Shown: positions 1 to 7,970 of the stretch, piece by piece
Layout: each line of letters starts with the position of its first letter
Position numbering within the stretch: position 1 is the first letter of the stretch
Assembly (NCBI GenBank): GCA_023662705.1
Contig: JAMPIM010000006.1
Span: forward strand, 5,842-62,066
DNA from: Candidatus Gastranaerophilales bacterium
Lineage (GTDB): Bacteria; Cyanobacteriota; Vampirovibrionia; Gastranaerophilales; Gastranaerophilaceae
Reading direction: 5' to 3'
DNA length: 56,225 nt
The notes under the pieces: model-generated
Told to the model about the DNA's origin: nothing
The model's database searches: none
What the model saw: the letters and a program-made list of their open reading frames with translations, nothing else
Position numbers and translations under genes: made by a program

Positions 1-42
1 AACGGCAATTGCAGCTGCCACAGTAAGTTTTCTAATCGTCAT
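1..42 (-). CDS. N-terminus of a secreted protein (partial)
   Basis: The first 14 codons of a minus-strand gene run off the left edge: ATG at 42-40, reading MTIRKLTVAAAIAV. A strong Shine-Dalgarno (AGGAGGT) lies 5-6 bases upstream. The Lys/Arg followed by an Ala/Val-rich run is the start of a signal peptide, so export is likely. Nothing about the mature protein can be seen. Confidence 0.6.
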   Translation of the reverse strand, partial: MTIRKLTVAAAIAV

Positions 43-61
43 TTTAACCTCCTTTTTTGGA

Positions 62-82
62 GTAAATATCCCTTATATTTAC
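62..82. promoter_or_regulatory. Inverted repeat upstream of the partial gene
   Basis: GTAAATAT and ATATTTAC form perfect 8-base arms around a CCCTT loop, about 20 bases upstream of the partial gene's start. It could be an operator or a leader hairpin. No T tract follows on either strand, so a terminator is unlikely. Function is inferred only from position. Confidence 0.3.
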
Positions 83-168
83 CCCGAAAAACTAACTACT
101 AAATTATGTAGTTTTAGGAAAATTAAAACATTGTCCGAAAAGAGAGTCCGACTGGGCGAATAAAAAGA

Positions 169-1452
169 TTAATCCCTGCGTCCGTATATATCTTTAATTT
201 CTTGATTTGTGGTCTCAAATATTACATCCAAAGCTGAGCTTCCACTACCTGTCGCAAAATAAGGATTTGCAATTTTAGCCAAAGCTCTGACCAGTAACAC
301 ATTTTCGGCTTCAACAGCCTTTTTGAGAGCTGTTTCACCAAAATCATCTACCGCATTAAAATCATAATGACAATTTTCCAATTCGGAAATTATCTCTTTT
401 AATAAACGTTGTTCATTTGCATTATTAGGGTTAATATTGATTTCAGCCAGTAAGTGCAAAACCTTACTTCCTGATATATTTAAGCTTTTATTCTTAATAA
501 TTGAGAACTCAGGATATTTTACAATATTACTGATTGTAGAAATTCTCACCTGTCCAAAATCTTCTTCGTCTTTATCTATTGCCGCTTTTACAGATGTAAA
601 AAATCTGTATCCGAGAGGATCCGCTTTTGAAAAAGAAGTTACATTATGATTTTTCATTGCATTTGATAATGCCTTTGAATACCTCGGAGGCATAGATTCT
701 ATCATTTTTTCCATTTCATCAATCAAAGCGTCAGAACGATACAGGTCAGACATTGTAAAAATCTGATAAGCCGGTCCCCTTTCTTCTTCCTCAAGAAGCT
801 CTCTGTTATTAGCTTTTTTTAACAAATACCTGTCATCAAAGAAACATCTTATTTGAGGATTATGATGTGCTTTTCCTTCAGCAATAATATCAAACGCAAT
901 TTCACCATCAGGAGTTTTTGGTATTAATTCTCTATCATCCATAATTACTCTTAAAAAAGTAGGATTATTGTTTCTGATAGCTTCTCTAAAGGCAATATCC
1001 GTTCTCATTTCTTCATCTTTCATTTTAACATTATTGCTAAGATGTCTGAACATATCGCCTAACTGTTTACAAAGTTCTTTATCATTATAATCGTGCTGTG
1101 TCAATCCTTTATAAATCACTGCCTCCCTATTAAACAACCCGTTTTTAAGAAAATTAAAACTCAATTTTCTTAAATGTTTTAATAAAAATATGCCGGAAAA
1201 GGGATTAGAAAGATTCTCACTTACAGCAGGCATAAGGATTTCCAAAAAACGGGACAAACTATCGTAATTATCAAAATTCCTTTCACTTATTATATTAGTA
1301 AACTTTTTGACTGTTTGAGGATTAAATTCTACGTTACCGGTCAGATATTTTGAAGCTTCTACAAGCATCGGTGTCCTTGCCTTAAAAACAGGACGGGTAA
1401 AATTTTGGGTTTTCAGCATACTGCTATGCAAGGTTATTGAATTGATTTGCAT
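169..1452 (-). CDS. Ankyrin-like repeat protein with N-terminal FKA motif
   Basis: About 427 residues. I chose the ATG at 1452 (MQINSITLHSS...) because AGGA sits 5 bases before it; the frame extends to a TTG at 1473 with no ribosome site. The last ~100 residues look like ankyrin repeats (HLLAEININPNN..., FGETALKKAVEAENVLLVRAL). The middle is charged and matches nothing I know. No signal peptide or membrane segment is visible. Near the N-terminus it carries PVFKART, resembling ISFKAQ at the start of the acetyltransferase at 15294. Ankyrin repeats mediate protein contacts; the partner is unknown. The repeat call is moderate, the gene itself secure. Confidence 0.6.
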   Translation of the reverse strand: MQINSITLHSSMLKTQNFTRPVFKARTPMLVEASKYLTGNVEFNPQTVKKFTNIISERNFDNYDSLSRFLEILMPAVSENLSNPFSGIFLLKHLRKLSFNFLKNGLFNREAVIYKGLTQHDYNDKELCKQLGDMFRHLSNNVKMKDEEMRTDIAFREAIRNNNPTFLRVIMDDRELIPKTPDGEIAFDIIAEGKAHHNPQIRCFFDDRYLLKKANNRELLEEEERGPAYQIFTMSDLYRSDALIDEMEKMIESMPPRYSKALSNAMKNHNVTSFSKADPLGYRFFTSVKAAIDKDEEDFGQVRISTISNIVKYPEFSIIKNKSLNISGSKVLHLLAEININPNNANEQRLLKEIISELENCHYDFNAVDDFGETALKKAVEAENVLLVRALAKIANPYFATGSGSSALDVIFETTNQEIKDIYGRRD

Positions 1453-1503
1453 AAGATTCCTTTTTTTATCCAAAAACCCCTGAAAAATAATTTTGCTTAG
1501 TAT

Positions 1504-2652
1504 CTATAAATCAAACGGGTCGGCTTCTTTATAATAATTCTTTTTCGCTTTTTTCATTTTGTCATTACGCTTTTTAACATCCTGTGAGACATTTTTATAA
1601 GCATTATCCAAAGAAATTCTCGTTAAAGGCTTGTTGGTACTTCTATCATTCACAACCAACCAGTATGAGTGTTTTACATTATGAACAGAGAATGAAATCT
1701 TACCTGCACGTCTGTCTCCCGGCTTAAATTGAGAGAATAATAATTTTGTATCTCCAAAAATGGACGGGTTAAAAACTGTATTATAATCATTAACAAGAGC
1801 TAAATCCATGCCTGAGAAACTCTTATCTGACATATTAGAAATTGAAATAGAGAGTGTGATAGTATTAACTTCACCAAAAGGATCTTTATCATACAAGATA
1901 TTTCCGACTCTTATTTCCAATCCCGGATATTTTTCTTCTACCTGCTTAAGAGCTTCTTCTTTATAAACAGGCAGTTCAACACTTGATAAGATTTTAACCT
2001 TAATCTCATCTCCCGGAGCAATCAAAACATCTTTGCCTTTTCTATACAAAGACATTCCAAGGCCAACCGCGCCGCCGACCGCAGCACCGCCCGCAAGCGT
2101 ATAACCCTGAGAAGCAATCGCAGCTTCCAAACCCAAAGCCTGAGCTGCAAATACACCGCCTACAACACCGCCTACTGCTGTATAACCTAAGTCTGTTGCT
2201 GCAATTTTAGCAGCTGCTTTGAGAGGATGGAGTTTTGTAGACATTTTCCCTTCAATAGGAATTTCTCTGCCATCAGGAGTAACCAGATAATCAAAACTCA
2301 AATCAATATATCCGTCACGCCCCATTCTTTTTGCTTCAGCAGTCTGTTTAATAACACCATGGGCAACAGTTCCTTTAGGTATAAGAATACCTTTATCCCC
2401 CATAACATCGCCTGTCACTTCCGCAAAAAACTCATCACCTTCATAAGAAAAACTTCCGTCTAAAACCTGAGAGACTGTCATCTCAATAGTGTCTTTTCTT
2501 TCTAAAACATCTGTTTTTCCCGTATAAAGTTTTTCATCAAGAGAAGAATACTCACTGTCAAATTCCGCGTGTCCCTGAAAAGTATCAGACGCAAACACAA
2601 GCGGATTACACAAAAATATACTTAGTATTAATAAAGCAGCTCCCCGTTTCAT
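1504..2652 (-). CDS. Secreted protein with VirB10-like motif and glycine-zipper segment
   Basis: Starts at the ATG at 2652 (MKRGAALLILSIFLCNPLVFAS), a clear signal peptide ending near ASDTF; the frame opens two codons earlier at a TTG. Residues ~90-100 read GILIPKGTVAHGVI, the 'stable, expensive-to-vary' loop seen in VirB10/TrbI-type and other OM-associated barrels. Around residues 155-205 lies an Ala/Gly-rich glycine-zipper-like stretch that could insert in a membrane. The C-terminus is a beta-rich domain with a Lys-rich tail. There is no Shine-Dalgarno; a TATAAT lies six bases before the ATG. No other type IV secretion gene is nearby, so an envelope role is all that can be inferred. Confidence 0.55.
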   Translation of the reverse strand: MKRGAALLILSIFLCNPLVFASDTFQGHAEFDSEYSSLDEKLYTGKTDVLERKDTIEMTVSQVLDGSFSYEGDEFFAEVTGDVMGDKGILIPKGTVAHGVIKQTAEAKRMGRDGYIDLSFDYLVTPDGREIPIEGKMSTKLHPLKAAAKIAATDLGYTAVGGVVGGVFAAQALGLEAAIASQGYTLAGGAAVGGAVGLGMSLYRKGKDVLIAPGDEIKVKILSSVELPVYKEEALKQVEEKYPGLEIRVGNILYDKDPFGEVNTITLSISISNMSDKSFSGMDLALVNDYNTVFNPSIFGDTKLLFSQFKPGDRRAGKISFSVHNVKHSYWLVVNDRSTNKPLTRISLDNAYKNVSQDVKKRNDKMKKAKKNYYKEADPFDL

Positions 2653-2658
2653 AATCAA

Positions 2659-2688
2659 ATTATACTATTTTCCTCTCTTCAAGTCCAA
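2659..2688 (-). promoter_or_regulatory. Promoter for the 1504-2652 gene, predicted leaderless
   Basis: On the minus strand TTGGAC (2688-2683), an 18-base spacer, TATAAT (2664-2659), then six bases and ATG at 2652. This places the transcription start at or next to the start codon. The -35 box lies inside the 3' end of yqeK. Confidence 0.6.
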
Positions 2689-3255
2689 CTTGTTAAGCAA
2701 ATCGTTATAAATATCAATGGTAGCCTTGCAAATCTTAAGATTTCTGTCAACAAGACTCTTAATAGTATTACCGTAACATATTAACAAAGCTTTATCCAGA
2801 CCATTTTCTTCTCTTATAACCGCTCTAATCGGTAAAATCAATTCAGCAGGTCTGGTTCTGGTCTCAATCTTATCAGCTAAGAAAATAATTTTCTCAAAAT
2901 CCGTCATATCAACTCTTCCGAGGGTATGCCATCTGATAGCCGACAGTATCTCATCATCACACAAATCACAAAACTCTTTTTTAGCTAAAATCGCTCCCGC
3001 AGGCGCGTGATAAGTCTTTGGATTATCAAGTTCGCCTTCACAAAGAAATCCGCAATCACAAATCATTGATTTTAATTCGTCATTTGGAATACATTTGGCA
3101 CAATCATGCAAAAGCCCGCATAAATAAGCTTTTTCAGAATCTAAACCAAAGCGTTCCGCAAGTTCTTCCGCACACTCAGCCGTACCTAAAGTATGTTCAA
3201 ATCTCTCTTCTGAAAGGTTTTCTTTCAGCCAATCAACAATTGCTGTATAATCCAT
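2665..3255 (-). CDS. yqeK: YqeK-like HD-domain Ap4A hydrolase
   Basis: 196 residues with the HD-superfamily metal residues: H in RFEHTLGTAECAEEL, then LLHDCAK, H in the HAPAGA segment and a downstream IIFLADKIE aspartate. This is the pattern of YqeK, a symmetrical diadenosine tetraphosphate hydrolase that removes alarmone-like Ap4A. It overlaps the end of nadD by 23 bases; nadD-yqeK adjacency is a common bacterial arrangement, usually followed by rsfS, which is absent here. The start lies inside nadD, so translational coupling is likely. Confidence 0.85.
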   Translation of the reverse strand: MDYTAIVDWLKENLSEERFEHTLGTAECAEELAERFGLDSEKAYLCGLLHDCAKCIPNDELKSMICDCGFLCEGELDNPKTYHAPAGAILAKKEFCDLCDDEILSAIRWHTLGRVDMTDFEKIIFLADKIETRTRPAELILPIRAVIREENGLDKALLICYGNTIKSLVDRNLKICKATIDIYNDLLNKLDLKRGK

Positions 3256-3808
3256 TTTCTTTAATATATTCCTCTACTTTTTTATCAATATCACTTTTTT
3301 GCGCACAACGGATTTCTGTTGAAGAAACATCTTCATAATCCATATTTGTCACCTCAAAATCCCAGCCGTCAGCGCGGAATTTTGCATAAATTTCTTCGTC
3401 TCCGTCACCTCTTCGCGGAAATACGATTAAGTGAACCAATTCTTTTAACTCATCTGCTTTATACCACGTATTGAGCTTTACAAAAGAATCCGTTCCCATT
3501 ATAAAATTTAAACGACCGTCAATATTGTATTGTTCAATTATTTTTTTGACAGTAATTAATGAATACGAAGGCGCATTGCGTTTGTATTCAATATCAGAAA
3601 CTTCAAACTTCGGATTTTTAGAGGTTGCAAGCTCCACCATTTTATAACGATGACTTGCCAGCTCACCTTCTATATGTTTATGCGGGGGCAAATATGCAGG
3701 AATAAAAATAATCTTATCAAAGCCATAATTTTCAAGTGCATACTCAGCCATCTTAATATGCGCATTATGAATCGGATTGAATGTTCCTGAAAAAATACAA
3801 ATTGCCAT
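3233..3808 (-). CDS. nadD: Nicotinate-nucleotide adenylyltransferase
   Basis: 191 residues. Joins nicotinate mononucleotide and ATP to form deamido-NAD in NAD biosynthesis. The nucleotidyltransferase signature is plain: GTFNPIHNAHI (residues 8-18, the (H/T)xxH-type motif) and the C-terminal SSTEIR. PAYLPPHK and MGTDSF are also typical. Length fits the family. There is no Shine-Dalgarno; TATAAT sits six bases before the ATG, predicting a leaderless message starting the nadD-yqeK transcript. Confidence 0.93.
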   Translation of the reverse strand: MAICIFSGTFNPIHNAHIKMAEYALENYGFDKIIFIPAYLPPHKHIEGELASHRYKMVELATSKNPKFEVSDIEYKRNAPSYSLITVKKIIEQYNIDGRLNFIMGTDSFVKLNTWYKADELKELVHLIVFPRRGDGDEEIYAKFRADGWDFEVTNMDYEDVSSTEIRCAQKSDIDKKVEEYIKENGLYSNC

Positions 3809-3814
3809 AAATTA

Positions 3815-3820
3815 ATTATA
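3815..3820 (-). promoter_or_regulatory. -10 box for nadD, predicted leaderless
   Basis: TATAAT on the minus strand, then TAATTT and ATG at 3808. I see no good -35; that region is occupied by the terminator of the upstream small gene. Confidence 0.5.
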
Positions 3821-3822
3821 GC

Positions 3823-3847
3823 AAAAAAAATCCCACAAAATGTGGGA
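3823..3847 (-). terminator. Intrinsic terminator of the 94-aa gene
   Basis: TCCCACA/TGTGGGA seven-base stem with a three-base loop; on the minus strand it is followed by eight T. It ends the transcript of the small gene at 3930-4214. Confidence 0.85.
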
Positions 3848-3907
3848 GAAAGTTTGTGTAAGATGTAAGATAGTTATAAGAGAGTGTGTGTTTATTCTTT
3901 TTCCCTG

Positions 3908-3920
3908 CCAACGCGAACCC
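3908..3920. repeat. Dispersed repeat, copy 1 (core only)
   Basis: CCAACGCGAACCC, GC-rich against an AT-rich background, just downstream of the 94-aa gene's stop. Shares an exact 12-mer with 21326-21337 and 9-10 bases with the minus strand at 48640-48628. Confidence 0.45.
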
Positions 3921-3929
3921 GCCGGCAGT

Positions 3930-4214
3930 CTATGCGATGAAGTTGTTTCCGAATCTGTTAGCACCGTAGAAGAAAGATTCTCTCATTACTTGTTGTAAGT
4001 TTCTTTTTCTTACTACTCTGTTGCCAACTTTTGTGTTTTCGATTTCTTCAACTGATTTTTGATATTGAGAGGTTACAAGTGATGTTAAATATTTAGAGAC
4101 ACAAGTTTCAACTTTAGCATCTGCTTCAACTGTTTCTACTGCATCGAATTCATTGAAAAAGTTATTGATTGATTCAAGTTCTTTGTTTTCGATTGTTGTA
4201 GTTGTGAATAACAT
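3930..4214 (-). CDS. Small soluble protein of unknown function
   Basis: 94 residues, unrecognised. Good Shine-Dalgarno (AAGGAG, 9 bases from the ATG) and a dedicated terminator, so it is a single-gene transcript. The N-terminal half is acidic (NNFFNEFDAVETVEADAKVE), the C-terminal half basic (KVGNRVVRKRNLQQVMRE) ending in an aromatic/Asn-rich tail. No signal peptide and one cysteine. A CCAACGCGAACC repeat lies between its stop codon and the terminator. Confidence 0.7.
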   Translation of the reverse strand: MLFTTTTIENKELESINNFFNEFDAVETVEADAKVETCVSKYLTSLVTSQYQKSVEEIENTKVGNRVVRKRNLQQVMRESFFYGANRFGNNFIA

Positions 4215-4333
4215 CTGATAAAGCTCCTTGTTCTCTCTTATGTATATATAAAGTATATGCTTTTGAAAAAATTGCCTTTTTTAAGCTCGTTTGTAAAGTT
4301 TTGTAACATTCAATTTAAAAAATCCTGAAAATC

Positions 4334-4362
4334 TTCATAAACTTCATCTTTTTTTGTATAAT
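4334..4362 (+). promoter_or_regulatory. Promoter for glycosyltransferase-apt operon
   Basis: TATAAT at 4357-4362 with a weak -35 (TTCATA) 17 bases upstream. The message would have a ~14-base leader containing GGGAG before the ATG at 4383. Confidence 0.5.
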
Positions 4363-4382
4363 GAACTGGTGCTGGGAGAATT

Positions 4383-5717
4383 ATGCGAGAACGAATTTTA
4401 TTATTTATAATACTTACATTATTAGGATTTTTCCTCTTCATTTTCCAGAACTACTTTAATACGGTAGTCGGATTTGTTGTATTATGCGTGTGTATGGTAA
4501 CTTACGGGCTTTATTCAATTGCCGCAATGAAGTACCAAAAACGTAAGCTTAAAAAACATCCACAGGTTATTAACGAGAATTACAAACCGTTTGTAACCAT
4601 TATGATTCCTGCACATAACGAAGAATATGTTATCGCAAATACGGTACAAAATGTTTTAAATATCGATTACCCTAATTTTGAGATTATTGTTATAGATGAC
4701 AGAAGTGACGATAATACGGCAAATGTAATCAGAGAACTTGAAGCAGCTCACGAAAAAGTTGTTGCACTTGTACGTGATAAAGATGCATTCCCTGGAAAAT
4801 CAGCAGTATTAAATGACGCATTTGAAATTGCAAAAGGTGATGCAATTCTTGTGTTTGACGCTGATGCAACAGTTGAACCTGATTTTCTTAATAAATTAAT
4901 CCCTAACCTTGAACCTGCTGATGTTGGTGCGGTTCAGGCAAGAAAAATTATCAGAAATAAAGATTACAACTTCCTTACAAAATGTCAGAACAATGAATAC
5001 ACAATGGATACACACCTTCAAGCAGGTCGCGATGCAGTGAAAGGTGCTGTTGAACTTCGCGGAAACGGTGAATTAATCAAACGCGAAGCTCTTATTGACA
5101 TCGGCGGCTGGAATAATTACACAATCACTGATGATTTGGATATGTCTACAAGATTACATATCAAAGGCTGGGACGTACGTTTTTGTCCTGAAGCTTGTGT
5201 TTATGAAGAAGGCATTATTTATGTATTCCCGCTGTTCAGACAAAGAAGACGCTGGCTGGAAGGTACAATTCGCCGTTATTTAGAGTATTCCGGAGAAGCT
5301 CTTCGCTCGAAAAAAATGTCACTGCGTGCAAGACTTGATATGGGAATTTATATAACCCAATTCATTATGCCGTTGTGGTTTATGATGGAAGTTATTTCAA
5401 GAATTGCAAAGCTTGCAATCGACAAAACAGATTTTCATAACGTATTATGGTCATCATTAATCGTTTCGGCTGTTGTAGGAATTGGTTTCATCCTTACAAT
5501 TAGATACAGTTTGAGAAGATATGATGCTGTTCCAAGATTAAGCGCTATCAAACAGGCATTTGAGACAACAGTTTATTTCTTAATAATCTGGTTTCCAATG
5601 GAATTGTTTATTTGCGCAAAAATTTTATTCTGTAAAAAAGATATGAACTGGGGCAAAACTGCTCACGGACTAGTTTTAGAAGAAGAACAAAAACAAGAAG
5701 GACTGGTAGAATGTTAG
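4383..5717 (+). CDS. Membrane processive family-2 glycosyltransferase
   Basis: 444 residues. Two N-terminal membrane helices (residues ~5-50), a cytoplasmic GT-A domain, then C-terminal helices (~325-415). GT2 residues are visible: IPAHNEE, IDDRSDD, VFDADA (the DxD metal site), ITDDLD and QRRRWLEG (the QxxRW motif of processive synthases). This is the architecture of poly-N-acetylglucosamine synthase (PgaC) and hyaluronan/cellulose-type synthases: it would polymerise a nucleotide-sugar into an exported polysaccharide. No deacetylase or export partner lies next to it, so the sugar is unknown. Overlaps apt by seven bases. Confidence 0.88.
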   Translation: MRERILLFIILTLLGFFLFIFQNYFNTVVGFVVLCVCMVTYGLYSIAAMKYQKRKLKKHPQVINENYKPFVTIMIPAHNEEYVIANTVQNVLNIDYPNFEIIVIDDRSDDNTANVIRELEAAHEKVVALVRDKDAFPGKSAVLNDAFEIAKGDAILVFDADATVEPDFLNKLIPNLEPADVGAVQARKIIRNKDYNFLTKCQNNEYTMDTHLQAGRDAVKGAVELRGNGELIKREALIDIGGWNNYTITDDLDMSTRLHIKGWDVRFCPEACVYEEGIIYVFPLFRQRRRWLEGTIRRYLEYSGEALRSKKMSLRARLDMGIYITQFIMPLWFMMEVISRIAKLAIDKTDFHNVLWSSLIVSAVVGIGFILTIRYSLRRYDAVPRLSAIKQAFETTVYFLIIWFPMELFICAKILFCKKDMNWGKTAHGLVLEEEQKQEGLVEC

Positions 5718-6259
5718 ATAGTAAAGATTTTGAATATGTAAGAAGCACAGTAAGAGAAGTTCCTGATTTCCCGAAACCCGGAATTTTATTTTTGGACGTA
5801 ACAACAATTGTTAAAGACCCAAAAGCTTTTAATAAATGTATTGACTTTTTATATGAAAAATTTAAAGATGAAAAAATCGATTATATTGCAGGAATTGAAT
5901 CAAGAGGATTTATTTTCGGCGCACCTCTTGCTTGCAAATTGAATGCAGGATTTATCACAATCAGAAAGCCAAACAAACTGCCTGCTGATACAATCAAAGA
6001 AACCTATTCACTCGAATACGGAACAGACACAATTGAAATGCACGCAGATGCAGTTAAAGCAGGCGACAGAGTTGTTGTAATCGACGACTTGCTTGCAACA
6101 GGCGGAACAGCAGTTGCAGCTTGCAACCTTGTTAAAAAAGCGGGCGCAGAAGTTGCAGCAGCAGCATTTGTAATCGAACTTGACCCGTTAAAAGGCAGAG
6201 AGAAAATCGAAGCCAAAGGGGTTGAAGTTATCTCAATGCTTAATTACGATTTAGACTAA
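5711..6259 (+). CDS. apt: Adenine phosphoribosyltransferase
   Basis: 182 residues. Converts adenine and PRPP to AMP in purine salvage. The PRPP-binding motif VVVIDDLLATGGT is intact, and the N-terminal VPDFPKPGILFLDVTT and GIESRGFIFGAPLA are typical of Apt. It overlaps the glycosyltransferase gene; the pairing looks like transcriptional convenience. A terminator follows at once. Confidence 0.96.
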   Translation: MLDSKDFEYVRSTVREVPDFPKPGILFLDVTTIVKDPKAFNKCIDFLYEKFKDEKIDYIAGIESRGFIFGAPLACKLNAGFITIRKPNKLPADTIKETYSLEYGTDTIEMHADAVKAGDRVVVIDDLLATGGTAVAACNLVKKAGAEVAAAAFVIELDPLKGREKIEAKGVEVISMLNYDLD

Positions 6260-6287
6260 AAAGGAGGGCATAAGCCTTCCTTTTTTA
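6260..6287 (+). terminator. Intrinsic terminator after apt
   Basis: AAAGGAGGG / CCTTCCTTT stem (one G-U pair) with a six-base loop, then a T tract. It reaches the stop codon of the convergent gene. Confidence 0.85.
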
Positions 6288-7490
6288 TTGTAATTTTTTA
6301 ACCAGCCCATTCAACAAATCTTCGACCGAACCTTTATTCAAAAGAACAGATTGAACTGTTGTATTAATCAAAAGATTTATTTCTTTTTGGTTATTGTGCT
6401 GTTTAACCTGAGGTGTGATTTTATTAATCTGTTTTGCACTTATCGAACGTGCTTTTGAGGTTAAATCAGAATAATCGTTATAAAAAGAATCATTCAAAGT
6501 ATTTGAATTAGTCGCAATGATATTTGTCATTTTTGCAAGCTCTAGCTGGTTCTCAGCATTTGTTAAATACAAACAAAAATCCAAAGCTTCTTTTTTGTGT
6601 TTTGCGCGCAGCGGAATAACAAAATTCATAACAGAAAAGTCATTCTGCCCCACAGGACCTTTGATTTGTTCAATAACATCCGTGTTTTCATAAATGCTTG
6701 GTGCGTTTTCTTTAATCATATTCAAGAAATTTGCTCCGCCCTGATAGAATACAATTTTCCCTGCCATATATTGCTCAAGAGCTTCACGATGAGTGAAGGT
6801 TATTGTTTCAGGCGGAATCCAATCGTTCTGATAAAGAGTTTTGAACATTTCAAACACTTTTGCACTTTCAGGCGAGTTCAAATCCTCAAGTTCTGAAACT
6901 CCGTATTTATTTAAGATTTTAACCATTGTATCATTTTCGGTAATTGTCGGAAGATAAGAATAAGCACCTGTATTTGTTTTAATTTTTTCTGAAACAGAAG
7001 CCAACTCTTTGTATGTTTTTGGGAGTCTCAAAAGCCCTGATTTCTGGAACAAGTCTTTATTATAAATTGTAATCGCGCTGGTTGCATACCACGGAATTGA
7101 ATAAACTTCATCCTGATATTTTAATGCTTCAACTATTTCAGGATTAAAATCAGAAAGCTTTGTCTCATCAATTTTCCAAAGTGTTCCTTTTTGAGCCAAA
7201 ATGGCAGAAAAATCAGGATTCAGATTGATCAAATCAGGGGGATTATCTGTCATCACAGCAGCCAGAGTACGTTTTTCCCCTTCTGAAAACGGAACATCAA
7301 CCCATTTAATTTGGGTATTCGGATGTTCTTTCTCATACGTGCGGATAATTTTATATATATAGTCTGAATAATCTCCCATTTGAAGAGTCTGGAAAGTTAT
7401 TTCTTTAGGAGTATTATCCTGTCTGATTGAGCAGGCTGTTAACCCTAAAATCGATATCATTACTAACGAAAATAATATAAATTTTTTCAT
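6285..7490 (-). CDS. Sugar-type ABC transporter solute-binding lipoprotein
   Basis: 401 residues. Lipoprotein signal peptide with lipobox LTAC (Cys ~20), so the protein is membrane-anchored in the periplasm. The body is a family-1 extracellular solute-binding protein (EITFQTLQMGDYSDYIYKII, DLINLNPDFSAILAQKG, IPWYATSAITIYNKDLF), the class that binds oligosaccharides or glycerol phosphates. No permease or ATPase gene is adjacent, so it is an orphan here. Its start follows the 7495-7878 gene by four bases and has AAGG upstream, so the two form an operon. Confidence 0.88.
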   Translation of the reverse strand: MKKFILFSLVMISILGLTACSIRQDNTPKEITFQTLQMGDYSDYIYKIIRTYEKEHPNTQIKWVDVPFSEGEKRTLAAVMTDNPPDLINLNPDFSAILAQKGTLWKIDETKLSDFNPEIVEALKYQDEVYSIPWYATSAITIYNKDLFQKSGLLRLPKTYKELASVSEKIKTNTGAYSYLPTITENDTMVKILNKYGVSELEDLNSPESAKVFEMFKTLYQNDWIPPETITFTHREALEQYMAGKIVFYQGGANFLNMIKENAPSIYENTDVIEQIKGPVGQNDFSVMNFVIPLRAKHKKEALDFCLYLTNAENQLELAKMTNIIATNSNTLNDSFYNDYSDLTSKARSISAKQINKITPQVKQHNNQKEINLLINTTVQSVLLNKGSVEDLLNGLVKKLQ

Positions 7491-7494
7491 AGCT

Positions 7495-7878
7495 TTAGCC
7501 TTTTATTTCAGTGTTTAAGTTAACATCCACATATTTGAACATATTAAGAACTATCCCCGGTTGGAAATAATAAATATCATTACAAGGAGTGATTTTTAAA
7601 ATCGAATTTAATGGATCAATACTTGCTATTGTTGCCAGATATTTATTATTAGCTGCCGTAAAAATAATATAGCCGTTTGCTGTTTGAATTTCATCCACCG
7701 CAAATTTATTTGCTGAGATTGCACCAAGAGTCAAATAAAATAATTTCTCTTTATTAATTGCAAACATTTTTGTGCAGGTTTCAAAACTAATATTTTGAGG
7801 AGTGGTTAAAGATACCGTCTCATCTGCAAACACAGGCGCAATCATTAATAATGCAAAAAACAAGACCAATTTTTTCAT
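7495..7878 (-). CDS. Small secreted protein, unknown function
   Basis: 127 residues with a signal peptide (MKKLVLFFALLMIAPVFA|DE). The mature ~110 residues are beta-rich, with two cysteines (in ETCTK and TPCND) that could form a disulfide. Good Shine-Dalgarno (GGAGAGAGG). It leads the two-gene operon with the solute-binding lipoprotein and may work with it at the membrane. Family not recognised. Confidence 0.65.
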   Translation of the reverse strand: MKKLVLFFALLMIAPVFADETVSLTTPQNISFETCTKMFAINKEKLFYLTLGAISANKFAVDEIQTANGYIIFTAANNKYLATIASIDPLNSILKITPCNDIYYFQPGIVLNMFKYVDVNLNTEIKG

Positions 7879-7970
7879 AAAAACCTCTCTCCTACCTGAT
7901 TATTTTAACATGCCGTAAATCCCTTGTAAACATTTATGAAGAGGATATTGTAATCATTCCGTGAAACTGT